This document shows, one piece after another, positions 43,172 to 51,055 of a stretch of DNA of 64,000 nucleotides; position 1 is the stretch's first letter, and each line of letters starts with the position of its first letter. The stretch comes from Sphingobacterium thalpophilum (GTDB taxonomy: Bacteria; Bacteroidota; Bacteroidia; Sphingobacteriales; Sphingobacteriaceae), in the NCBI RefSeq assembly GCF_901482695.1, contig NZ_LR590484.1, positions 2,418,001 through 2,482,000 of the forward strand. The letters are read 5' to 3'. The notes beneath the pieces were generated by a model. The model was not told the DNA's origin and did not search any database. It saw only the letters and a list, made by a program, of their open reading frames with translations. Position numbers and translations under genes: made by a program.

Positions 43172-43221
43172 GGTATTCGTTTCCAACGGTGTAGTGGAAA
43201 CTCATGATTAAGGATATAAAA

Positions 43222-44160
43222 ATGAAAAAACAATTTCTAGTCACACTCTTCGTTATTTTAACTTGCCTCGTAAAGGCACAATCTCCCGTGTATCTTTTCT
43301 CCTATTTTATAGGTAATGGTGCTGATGGATTGCATTTAGCTTATAGTTTGGATGGTTTGAAATGGGAACCATTGAATCAGGGAAAGTCGCTCTTAACACC
43401 AACGGTAGGAAAAGATAAACTGATGCGTGACCCCAGTATTTGTCAGGGCCCTGATGGTACCTTTCACTTGGTGTGGACAACGGGTTGGTGGGACAAAATT
43501 ATCGGATATTCCTCTTCCAAAGATCTGATGGAATGGACCGAACAAAAAGCAATACCGGTCATGGTGGATGAACCTGATGCAAAAAATGCATGGGCTCCGG
43601 AGCTTTTTTACGACAAAGCAACGAAGGAATATTATATCCTTTGGGCCACAACGATCCCTGGCCGACATACAGAGGTACAGACCAGTGATAGTGAGAAAGG
43701 CTTAAACCACCGGATGTATAGCGTGACGACAAAGGATTTTAAACGTTTCTCAAAAACCAAGTTATTTTTTGATCCCGAATTTAGTGTCATTGATGCGGCT
43801 ATTATACAGCAATCCAATCAGGAATATATGATGGTGTTGAAAAATGAGAATTCTAATCCGCCTGAGAAAAATATTCGAATCACCAAAACAAAGCGTTTAT
43901 CGCAGGGATTCCCGACTACTGTCTCGAAGCCGATTACAGGTGATTATTGGGCGGAAGGTCCCGCACCATTGCAAGTTGGAGAATATATATACGTTTATTT
44001 TGATAAATACCGCGATCACAAATATGGCGCCGTACGAAGCAAAGACGGCATCCACTGGGAAGATGTCTCCGATCTGGTGACTTTTCCGAAAGGTGCCCGT
44101 CATGGAACGGCTTTTACGGTCAATCAAACCGTTCTATCAAATTTATTAAAAGCAAATTGA
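43222..44160 (+). CDS. GH43-like five-bladed propeller glycosidase
   Basis: 312 residues from the ATG at 43222 (MKKQFLVTLFVILTCLVKAQ signal); 43204 is an in-frame alternative that adds six residues. Repeated propeller strands are clear: GLHLAYSLDGLKWEPL, RDPSICQGPDGTFHLVWTTG, NAWAPELFYDKATKEYYILW, VIDAAIIQQSNQEYMMVL, and YWAEGPAPLQVGEYIYVYFD, where the Glu after WA is a fair candidate for the general acid. Family members act on arabinans or beta-1,3-galactans. The subfamily cannot be given by eye. Confidence 0.78.
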   Translation: MKKQFLVTLFVILTCLVKAQSPVYLFSYFIGNGADGLHLAYSLDGLKWEPLNQGKSLLTPTVGKDKLMRDPSICQGPDGTFHLVWTTGWWDKIIGYSSSKDLMEWTEQKAIPVMVDEPDAKNAWAPELFYDKATKEYYILWATTIPGRHTEVQTSDSEKGLNHRMYSVTTKDFKRFSKTKLFFDPEFSVIDAAIIQQSNQEYMMVLKNENSNPPEKNIRITKTKRLSQGFPTTVSKPITGDYWAEGPAPLQVGEYIYVYFDKYRDHKYGAVRSKDGIHWEDVSDLVTFPKGARHGTAFTVNQTVLSNLLKAN

Positions 44161-44185
44161 TTCCTCGTAAGTAGTTTCTGATAGC

Positions 44186-45610
44186 ATGAAAAGAATTCTT
44201 TTATCCTTTTTTGGGGCAGCTATTGCGCTGAGTGCGCAGGCTAAGATCACATTACCTCGCGTTTTTGGTTCGAATATGGTGCTTCAGCAAGGTAAGCCAG
44301 TGGTTATTTGGGGACATGCGGATCCTCAGGAGAAGATTGAAATCAAATTGAAGGGTTTGACAAGAAAGACGGTGGCTGATCACAAAGGAGCATGGAGCGC
44401 TACCTTTACAGCTCAAAAAGCCAGTTTCGATCCCTTTACTATTGAAGTAAAGGGCGATAATACAATCTTGTTGGAGAATGTTGTTGTTGGTGAAGTCTGG
44501 TTGTGTTCTGGGCAGTCCAATATGGAGTATACGATGCAGTTACATAAAGGTTACAAGAAGCCTGCTGTAGGCGTTGATCACGCGGAGGAAGAATTGCGAC
44601 AACCTAAAAATCCAAAAATTCGCTTATTCCTTGTCGCCAAAAGGAAAGGCCAACAGGAAGATGTGGAGACTAAGGGATGGGAAATGGCCGATCCGAATTC
44701 ACTCGCGCCATTTTCGGCTCCCGGTTATTTCTTTGGAAAGACCCTGCAACAGCAGTTGAATGTTCCCGTTGGATTGATTAGTTCGTCATGGGGAGGCAGT
44801 AGGATAGAGCCATGGACACCATTGGAAGTCTATCAAAACTCCAGCACCTTTCGGCGGGAAACGCAAAATGGTGAAACGAAAATTGAAAACGCTGTCGCTG
44901 GTGAAATGTACGAAGCGATGATCCGTCCATTGGCACCTTTTGCGATGAAAGGCTTTATCTGGTATCAAGGCGAAAGCAATCTGATGATTGAGGATGCACG
45001 TTATTATGCAAAACAGAAATTACTGATCGATACCTGGCGAAAGCGCTGGAAGGACAAAAATATGCCATTTTATTATGTTCAGATTGCCCCTTATTACTAT
45101 AGTAAAAGAAACGATAAAATAAAACATAAGGCCGAGGCATTGCCTTGGTTTTGGGAGATCCAGGCAAAATGCATGAACATTAAAAATTCGGGAATGGCTG
45201 TAGTCACTGATTTGGTCGATGATCTTTCGGATATACACCCGTCCTACAAATGGGAAGTAGGAAGACGTTTGGCATTATGGCCCCTGGCATTAGATTATGG
45301 TCAAAAAGATATTGTTTTTTCCGGACCGCAATATAAAAGCAAAAAGATAGTCAATAATCGCATAGTACTGAATTTTAACTATGTGGGCGGCGGATTGCAA
45401 TGCAAAGGAGATCAACTGTCCTGGTTTGAGATTGCTGGTTCAGATGGCAAATTTGTGCCTGCCGAAGCAAAGATCGAGGGCGATCATGTCATTGTATCCT
45501 CAGCATCAGTAAGGTACCCAAAACAGGTTCGTTTTGCTTGGCATGAAACAGCGCGTCCCAATTTTTTCAATAAGGACGGATTACCGGCATTGCCTTTTAG
45601 AACGGAATAG
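44186..45610 (+). CDS. Sialate O-acetylesterase-type (SASA) carbohydrate esterase, second copy
   Basis: 474 residues with signal peptide MKRILLSFFGAAIALSAQA. It carries the same blocks as the esterase at 11034: VFGSNMVLQQGKPVVIWGHA, GEVWLCSGQSNMEYTM with the Ser nucleophile, GLISSSWGGSRIEPW, GFIWYQGESNLM, and SDIHPSYKWEVGRRLA with the likely catalytic His. Inferred role: removal of acetyl groups from side chains or backbone. Last gene of the GH51-GH115-GH43 set; it starts 25 bp after the GH43-like gene. Confidence 0.85.
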   Translation: MKRILLSFFGAAIALSAQAKITLPRVFGSNMVLQQGKPVVIWGHADPQEKIEIKLKGLTRKTVADHKGAWSATFTAQKASFDPFTIEVKGDNTILLENVVVGEVWLCSGQSNMEYTMQLHKGYKKPAVGVDHAEEELRQPKNPKIRLFLVAKRKGQQEDVETKGWEMADPNSLAPFSAPGYFFGKTLQQQLNVPVGLISSSWGGSRIEPWTPLEVYQNSSTFRRETQNGETKIENAVAGEMYEAMIRPLAPFAMKGFIWYQGESNLMIEDARYYAKQKLLIDTWRKRWKDKNMPFYYVQIAPYYYSKRNDKIKHKAEALPWFWEIQAKCMNIKNSGMAVVTDLVDDLSDIHPSYKWEVGRRLALWPLALDYGQKDIVFSGPQYKSKKIVNNRIVLNFNYVGGGLQCKGDQLSWFEIAGSDGKFVPAEAKIEGDHVIVSSASVRYPKQVRFAWHETARPNFFNKDGLPALPFRTE

Positions 45611-45705
45611 TGTATTTGTGAGACCTTTCTTTTGAACTATTTAAGATGCTGTAATGATCAAATAGTCACGTTGTTGTCCTCATAAACCAAGTAATTGTCA
45701 TAAAA

Positions 45706-45738
45706 AAAGGTTTTCAGACGGAGAGAATGAAAACCTTT
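45706..45738 (+). repeat. Perfect 10-bp hairpin, leader copy B
   Basis: AAAGGTTTTC (45706-45715) and GAAAACCTTT (45729-45738) are exact inverted arms with a 13-nt loop starting AGACGG. Stem, loop start and the following CCTAAATTTATG match the arrangement at 21011. It may also end transcription of the SASA operon. Confidence 0.7.
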
Positions 45739-45763
45739 AAAATAACCAATTAATCCTAAATTT

Positions 45764-45874
45764 ATGATAAAAAATATAATGCTTTTTCATTGGCTTTCCT
45801 GTGATACAATTCGCATAGTTTCATCTAAACCATCACATAGATACTCACCATCTAAATGGCGAAATCACCAATGA
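45764..45874 (+). CDS. Possible leader peptide B (36 codons), uncertain
   Basis: An ATG preceded by AATCCTAAATTT opens a 36-codon ORF (MIKNIMLFHWLSCDTIRIVS...). The start context repeats that at 21063, but the peptide does not. It may be the remnant of a deleted gene that once used this leader. I recognise no family. Confidence 0.25.
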   Translation: MIKNIMLFHWLSCDTIRIVSSKPSHRYSPSKWRNHQ

Positions 45875-45973
45875 ATAGTACAAGTTTAGGAATCTCAAAT
45901 GAATTTGTCATCCTGTGCTGTGCTGTATCGGCAGTACGGAATGTTTAACTATAGATGTTGCCAGCGAAAACCA

Positions 45974-46020
45974 TTCAGGTGAGTTCAGGACACTTTAGTG
46001 TCCTGAACTTTTTATTTTAG
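45974..46020 (+). promoter_or_regulatory. Predicted operator/promoter of the lone GH2 gene
   Basis: TTCAGGTGAGTTCAGGACAC places CAGG at 45976 and 45986, 10 bp apart. The -7-like element TATTTTAG (46013-46020) starts 27 bp after the second half-site, the same spacing as at the other four sites. The ATG is at 46049. Confidence 0.6.
45983..46015 (+). terminator. Terminator-like hairpin overlapping the GH2 operator
   Basis: GTTCAGGACAC (45983-45993) and GTGTCCTGAAC (45998-46008) form a perfect 11-bp stem with loop TTTA, followed by TTTTTATTTT. In form it is an excellent terminator, yet it stands only 40 bp before a gene and includes the second operator half-site. It may block read-through from upstream while leaving the GH2 promoter free. 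Confidence 0.6.
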
Positions 46021-46048
46021 GAGATTGCTAATACAATAAAAAAAACCT

Positions 46049-48910
46049 ATGTTTAAAATTCGAATTGTCTTCTTTGCGCTGATATACATTATGATGGCAC
46101 ATATTGCCTCCGCGCAGACAGTGAAGGAAATACAGTATCTCTCGGGAACGGACAATGTTCATACGGTCAATTGGGACTTCTGGGTGACGGGAGGACGTAA
46201 AGCGGGAAAGTGGGATAAGATTGCAGTTCCCAGTCACTGGGAGCAACAGGGATTTGGGGCTTACAACTATGGTCGGGATTATGTGACCTATGGTAAGAAT
46301 TTCATCTTTCACGATGAAAAAGGTTTGTATCGTCACCAGTTTACTGTTCCAAAAAATTGGAAAGGTAAAAAAATAAGTCTTGTTTTTGAAGGTTCAATGA
46401 CCGACACCGAAGTTAAAATAAACGGGAAGCCAGCCGGAGATATCCATCACGGTGCCTTCTACCAGTTTAAGTACGATGTTACTGACAAGCTTACCTTTGA
46501 CAAGGCCAATATACTGGAAGCTACTGTATCGAAAATGTCTTCCGATAAATCTGTCAACAATGCGGAGCGTCTTGCGGATTATTGGATTTTAGGGGGGATT
46601 TATAGACCCGTATACTTGGAGGCGACACCACAGGAGCATATCAGCTGGACAGCTATAGATGCGAAAGCAGACGGAACTTTTCGGAGCAATGTGCATTTAG
46701 AGAGCTTGTCTAAGGCCAACAGTCTATCGGTAGAGATCAAAGATCTGGAGGGGAATGTGATTTCGAGTCAGAAATTTCCGGTTAGTGCTAAAGACTCCGT
46801 GAAATTGGTCGAAATGAAAGTAGAAAAACCTTCATTATGGACCGCCGAGACACCAAACCTATATCAGGTAACCTATACCCTATGGAATGGGAAGAACAAA
46901 GGATATCAATACCAGGATCGTTTTGGTTTCAGGACGATCGAAGTTCGTCAGGGCGATGGTATCTATGTCAATGGCGTAAAAGTGAAGATGAAAGGTGTCA
47001 ACCGTCATGTATGGTGGCCCGAAACCGGACGGTCGGTGAACGCACAATTGGATCTGAACGATGTTAAATTGATCAAGGAAATGAATATGAATGCGGTGCG
47101 TTGTTCGCATTATCCGCCAGACCGTTCATTTTTGGCTTATTGCGATTCATTGGGACTATATGTTTTGGATGAATTGGCCGGCTGGCAAAAGGCATACAGC
47201 ACCGTTGTGGGTAAGAAACTGGTGCAAGAAATGGTTATCAGGGATGCCAATCATCCTTCCATTATTCTATGGAGCAACGGCAATGAAGGAGGACACAATA
47301 AAGAGCTTGTAGATGAGTACAAGAAATATGATCTTTCGGCTAGAACAGTAATTCATGCGCACCATAGACCGGGAAATGCCATCAATGGAATTGACTGTAA
47401 CCACTATGAAGACTTTTATTCGACAAAAAAGATTCTGGAAGGTCCCAATATTTATATGCCGACCGAATTTCTCCATGCACAGGATGATGGCGGTGCTGCG
47501 GCGGGTTTGGCGGATATCTGGGAGCTGCATTGGAATGCCAGATTAGGTGCAGGCGGATTTATTTGGGATTTTGCAGATGAGGGCATTGTGCGTACAGATT
47601 TCAACAATGTGATCGATGTCAACCGCGTAAATGCTCCTGATGGAATCCTTGGGCCACATCGCGAAAAAGAGGGAAGTTTCTATGCCATTCGGGAAATCTA
47701 TGCACCCGTGCATATTACGATGAAGAAATTACCTGCTGACTTCAACGGAACCATTCCGGTGGAAAATCGTTATCATTTTACCGATCTAAAAGATTGCCGG
47801 TTTGAGAGTAAACTGATTACCTATCAACAGCCCTATGCGGAAGAAGCAGGTGTGGATTCGGTGTTGCATCTAGTGGTAAATAGTCCCGTTTTGGCTCCGA
47901 CGCAAAAAGGAAATTTGCAGTTGAATTTGCCTAATGACTGGAAACAGTATGATGCGCTGGTATTGACTGCGATTGATCCCCATGGGCAGGAAATTTATAC
48001 CTGGACATGGCGTATAAAATCCAATCAGATGCTTACGGCTGAGATTCTGCCGTTGAAATCTTCAACCGATGTTGAAGCGAAAGAAGACAGTGCGCATTAT
48101 ATCCTTAAGGCAAATGGAATAACAGCATTCATTTCTAGAAAAACAGGATTATTAGTTGATCTTGCCAATGAGTATAGCATGAAATTGGCATTCAATAATG
48201 GCCCGGTACTTATCGATGGCCAGTCGGAGCTGAAAAGTGCTAAACGTTGGCAAGAGGGGAAAAATGAAGTTGTTGAGTTTGCGTTTGATGGTCATCTAAG
48301 TTTTATCCGTTGGACAATGCGCCCTGACGGTTGGTTAAAACTTGGTTATGCATATAATATGAAGAAATCAGTACCCTATGCGGGCGTCAGCTTTAACTTT
48401 CCTGAAAACTATATTATCGGGGCCAAGTGGCTTGGTAATGGGCCTTATCGCGTATGGAAGAATAGGATGCAAGGCGTCACACTAAATACATGGGAAAAAA
48501 TGTACAATGATGGCAAAGCAGGTATTGGGCCATGGACATTTCCTGAATTTAAAGGCTACTTCTCCGATGTTAGTTGGGTACAATTCAATACCGTGCAAGG
48601 CAAGTTTTTGGTCGCAACAGATCAGGAAGATTTATTTGTGCGATTGTTTGAGTTTTATGGGATTTCAGGCCCTAAAGGCTATCCACAGTTGCCGACGGGG
48701 GATATTTCCTTTTTGGATGCTATTCCCCCTATTGGAACAAAGCTGGCGTTAGGAATCAATGGAAATGCTGCTGTGAATGGACCTGCAGGTGAGCTTAATC
48801 AAATGGATAAAAAGGTTAATCGGACACTCTATTTTTACTTTGGTACACCGAAGGGCGAAAAAGAGAATACACAATTTGTCATGCCTAAGGTTAATGTATT
48901 GACAGATTAA
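46049..48910 (+). CDS. GH2 glycosidase, probable beta-galactosidase
   Basis: 953 residues; signal peptide cut after MAHIASAQ. N-terminal jelly roll (KIAVPSHWEQQGFGAYNYG), immunoglobulin-like domain, TIM barrel with MKGVNRHVWWPETGRSV, acid/base Glu in IILWSNGNEGGHN and nucleophile Glu in IYMPTEFLHAQDDGGAA, and a C-terminal Bgal_small_N-like domain (AKWLGNGPYRVWKNRMQG). The barrel differs from the LacZ-like enzyme at 2138 and from the GH2 at 58781, so the three probably act on different linkages. It is transcribed alone: own operator upstream, bidirectional terminator downstream. Confidence 0.87.
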   Translation: MFKIRIVFFALIYIMMAHIASAQTVKEIQYLSGTDNVHTVNWDFWVTGGRKAGKWDKIAVPSHWEQQGFGAYNYGRDYVTYGKNFIFHDEKGLYRHQFTVPKNWKGKKISLVFEGSMTDTEVKINGKPAGDIHHGAFYQFKYDVTDKLTFDKANILEATVSKMSSDKSVNNAERLADYWILGGIYRPVYLEATPQEHISWTAIDAKADGTFRSNVHLESLSKANSLSVEIKDLEGNVISSQKFPVSAKDSVKLVEMKVEKPSLWTAETPNLYQVTYTLWNGKNKGYQYQDRFGFRTIEVRQGDGIYVNGVKVKMKGVNRHVWWPETGRSVNAQLDLNDVKLIKEMNMNAVRCSHYPPDRSFLAYCDSLGLYVLDELAGWQKAYSTVVGKKLVQEMVIRDANHPSIILWSNGNEGGHNKELVDEYKKYDLSARTVIHAHHRPGNAINGIDCNHYEDFYSTKKILEGPNIYMPTEFLHAQDDGGAAAGLADIWELHWNARLGAGGFIWDFADEGIVRTDFNNVIDVNRVNAPDGILGPHREKEGSFYAIREIYAPVHITMKKLPADFNGTIPVENRYHFTDLKDCRFESKLITYQQPYAEEAGVDSVLHLVVNSPVLAPTQKGNLQLNLPNDWKQYDALVLTAIDPHGQEIYTWTWRIKSNQMLTAEILPLKSSTDVEAKEDSAHYILKANGITAFISRKTGLLVDLANEYSMKLAFNNGPVLIDGQSELKSAKRWQEGKNEVVEFAFDGHLSFIRWTMRPDGWLKLGYAYNMKKSVPYAGVSFNFPENYIIGAKWLGNGPYRVWKNRMQGVTLNTWEKMYNDGKAGIGPWTFPEFKGYFSDVSWVQFNTVQGKFLVATDQEDLFVRLFEFYGISGPKGYPQLPTGDISFLDAIPPIGTKLALGINGNAAVNGPAGELNQMDKKVNRTLYFYFGTPKGEKENTQFVMPKVNVLTD

Positions 48911-48921
48911 AAGAATAGGAT

Positions 48922-48965
48922 AAAAAATGGGCTTTTCTCTGTTAATAGAAAAGCCCATTTTTTTT
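48922..48965. terminator. Bidirectional terminator between convergent GH2 and GH28 genes
   Basis: A 17-bp perfect stem (AAAAAATGGGCTTTTCT with its reverse complement) around CTGTTAAT, with an A run before and a T run after, so it works from either side. It sits 11 bp after the GH2 stop and about 90 bp from the end of the minus-strand GH28 gene. Confidence 0.85.
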
Positions 48966-49054
48966 ATGGGTGTAGTCTTAATGACGTGCATTCTTTTCAC
49001 TAATGCTTATTCAGGTTTATTGAAAAAAGTTTCTGCTCAATTTTAGTTTTATTG

Positions 49055-50425
49055 CTAATTGTTGTAGGAAAAATCATTGACATATTTGTTTTGGATAGCA
49101 GTTGATGTTGTTTCTATAAGATGTACGTCCTTCAATTGAACCGTCTGAATGGGAAGCTCCGGATTACCATTGATCTTGGATACAAACTGGCCTACTTCCG
49201 CTTGAATGTGGGAAAGATAGATATTCTTTATTGGTGTCAGTTTTTTTACTTTGGTAGGGACCAAAGTTCGCCATTGATAGAGTACATCGGTATCAATTCC
49301 GAGTATACCTTCTTTAAGGTTTTTGGCTTTGATATTTGAAAAATAAATGTTCTTGGCATAACCGCCCATCCGTTCATTGGTTTTGATGAAGAGTAGATGC
49401 ATGAGTTTCTCATTGGGCAGTACAGTGCAATTGTCCACATAGATGTTTTCGATTCCGCCCGAAAGCTCACTCCCAACAGCCAGGAGCTGATGACCGTCAC
49501 GAATCTCGCAATTGCGGATCACAATATTTTTTGTTGGCGTTTTCAATCTCCAACCTTCAGGATTTCTACCTGACTTCAATGCGATGGCATCATCCCCTTG
49601 ATCAAATACGCAATTTTCAATCAATACATTCTGACTCATTTCTGGGTCAATTCCATCATTGTTATGCCCATGCGCGTAAATGTCAACACCACGGACAAGT
49701 GCATCTTTCGTTAAATAGAGGTGCAAGGTCCAAAAAGGACTGTTTCGGATCTTGATATCTTCGACCCGGACATGTTGGCAACGGTTAAATTGAATAAACT
49801 GAGGTCTAAGGTTGGATGTGTCATTGACCATAAGCCGTTGTTCGACAGGGACCCCTTCTTGCGCCCAGTTATAGAGATTTTTGATACTTTCCATGTGCGG
49901 TTTTGGTCTCGGAAACCATTTCTCCCAGACGCTCAGATCTGCTTTTAGTGTTCCTTTCCCCGTGATAGCAACATTTGTCGCTTCGTATGCATAGATCAAC
50001 GGCGAATAATTATAGCACTCAAGCCCTTCCCAGCTACTGTGAACAGCAGGTAAATAGTCTTTCGGGTCGCCCGAAAACAATAAGGTAGCCCCTGCACTGA
50101 CATGTAAGTTGACATTGCTCTTTAAGTGGATTGCCTTGGTTGTCCACTCACCTGGAGGGATGATGATAGTTCCACCAGACTTTGTCGCGAGATCAATTGC
50201 TTTCGCAATTGCGGCAGTGGTACTTTTCTTGTCGCCCTGACGCGCGCCAAAATCGCGGATATCGTAGTTTTTACAATGTTCGAAATTGGGTACGTTGAAT
50301 ACAGGAATTTCAAAAGGTGCCTGGATGTTGATCTGTTCTTGTTTGATCTTACCTGTTTGTGCAATGCTCAATCGAGTGACAACGATTGAGCATAAAATGA
50401 GGGAAAATATTAACTTATATCTCAT
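49055..50425 (-). CDS. GH28 polygalacturonase-type enzyme
   Basis: The only real minus-strand gene. 456 residues with signal peptide MRYKLIFSLILCSIVVTRLSIAQ; right-handed parallel beta-helix. GH28 signatures seen in order: FGARQGDKKSTTAAIAKAID at the N-terminus, HNNDGIDPEMSQNV (N-x-D type first Asp), DQGDDAIALKSGRN (paired Asp), DGHQLLAVGSELSGG (the His of the usual GHG; the second Gly is Gln), and LLFIKTNERMGG (IK of the usual RIK). All catalytic Asp residues are kept. Acts on galacturonan or rhamnogalacturonan, probably in an exo manner as in Bacteroidota relatives. Divergent from the GH28 at 51056, which shares the control region. Confidence 0.88.
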   Translation of the reverse strand: MRYKLIFSLILCSIVVTRLSIAQTGKIKQEQINIQAPFEIPVFNVPNFEHCKNYDIRDFGARQGDKKSTTAAIAKAIDLATKSGGTIIIPPGEWTTKAIHLKSNVNLHVSAGATLLFSGDPKDYLPAVHSSWEGLECYNYSPLIYAYEATNVAITGKGTLKADLSVWEKWFPRPKPHMESIKNLYNWAQEGVPVEQRLMVNDTSNLRPQFIQFNRCQHVRVEDIKIRNSPFWTLHLYLTKDALVRGVDIYAHGHNNDGIDPEMSQNVLIENCVFDQGDDAIALKSGRNPEGWRLKTPTKNIVIRNCEIRDGHQLLAVGSELSGGIENIYVDNCTVLPNEKLMHLLFIKTNERMGGYAKNIYFSNIKAKNLKEGILGIDTDVLYQWRTLVPTKVKKLTPIKNIYLSHIQAEVGQFVSKINGNPELPIQTVQLKDVHLIETTSTAIQNKYVNDFSYNN

Positions 50426-50627
50426 AATTGACAGTCATGTGTTTCGTAGGCAATCCTACTGTTAAGTGGCTAAAAACAATAATTGTTAAAAATAACGAAC
50501 TATCCAAGTGCAACCTAATTTTGCCGGGCAGGACAGTACAAGTCAGTTGTTGTGGAACACAGCAGGTATTATAAATCTGGTCATCTCTGAGGGGCTTTCT
50601 TAAGAACAGGTTATGACCAAATCCATA

Positions 50628-50744
50628 CCAACTCCTGACTGCAAGCTACTTGTAAAAACGGTGTCAGCATGGTGACTTAACAATTAAAAGGTGGACTCAA
50701 GGTGGACTCACTGTGCACACAACGTGGTTACAGTCAGGAGTTGG
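50628..50744. repeat. 14-bp inverted repeat, arms 89 bp apart
   Basis: CCAACTCCTGACTG (50628-50641) is the exact reverse complement of CAGTCAGGAGTTGG (50731-50744). Both arms are followed, in outward reading, by a further TTGG six or seven bases on. The symmetry between divergent genes suggests two oppositely oriented sites for one regulator. Confidence 0.65.
50688..50709 (+). repeat. 11-bp tandem repeat
   Basis: AAGGTGGACTC occurs twice without a gap between the two arms of the inverted repeat. It may be a further protein-binding site. Confidence 0.6.
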
Positions 50745-50894
50745 CCATAAGTTGGTACGGAGTTCGTGTTAGGATACTTCAATGTTCTCTCACAGTTTTC
50801 TTGATAACAAATATATTACGAAAAGCTTTCAATCTTTGCTGGCGGTGTGATTATCGATGGATATGAGTGTTTTGTGACTGGCTCCTCAAGTTTG

Positions 50895-50941
50895 GTCAGG
50901 ATACTACAGGACGGCTCTTCTTAAAAATGTTGATACTTTTA
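50895..50941 (+). promoter_or_regulatory. Predicted operator/promoter of the GH28-PL11 operon
   Basis: GTCAGGATACTACAGGACGG places CAGGA at 50897 and 50907, 10 bp apart. The -7-like element TACTTTTA starts at 50934, 27 bp after the second half-site, as at the other sites. The 5' UTR would be roughly 105 nt. Confidence 0.65.
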
Positions 50942-50950
50942 AAGTAACTA

Positions 50951-50974
50951 CATATTTAAGCGTTCTTAAATATG
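50951..50974 (+). repeat. A/T-rich hairpin in the 5' UTR of the GH28-PL11 operon
   Basis: CATATTTAAG and CTTAAATATG are perfect 10-bp arms around CGTT, placed at or near the predicted 5' end of the transcript. A 5' stem-loop of this kind can stabilise an mRNA. Confidence 0.55.
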
Positions 50975-51055
50975 CTGATCAATTCAAAGCTATCTTTATC
51001 TTTTTTAATAAGAGGTAGACAAGCGGGAAAACTAGACTTAATAAAAACCAATATT

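Larger units (their letters stand above)
45611..46048. other. 438-bp intergenic region before the lone GH2 gene
   Basis: No ordinary gene. It contains leader-type hairpin copy B, a 36-codon ORF, a run CTGTGCTGTGCTGTAT near 45913, then the direct-repeat operator merged with a strong terminator-like hairpin just before the GH2 gene. Confidence 0.8.
50426..51055. other. 630-bp divergent control region between two GH28 genes
   Basis: No gene is supported here. It contains a near match to the operator on the plus strand (GGCAGGACAGTACAAGTC at 50527), a pair of 14-bp inverted arms, an 11-bp tandem repeat, the operator and promoter of the GH28 operon, and a hairpin in its 5' UTR. I could not identify a convincing promoter for the minus-strand gene. 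Confidence 0.7.

Noticed and set aside
50972..51055. Longer N-terminus of the GH28 gene from the ATG at 50972
   Set aside because: It would place 28 polar residues before a perfect signal peptide and start within the 5' UTR hairpin.
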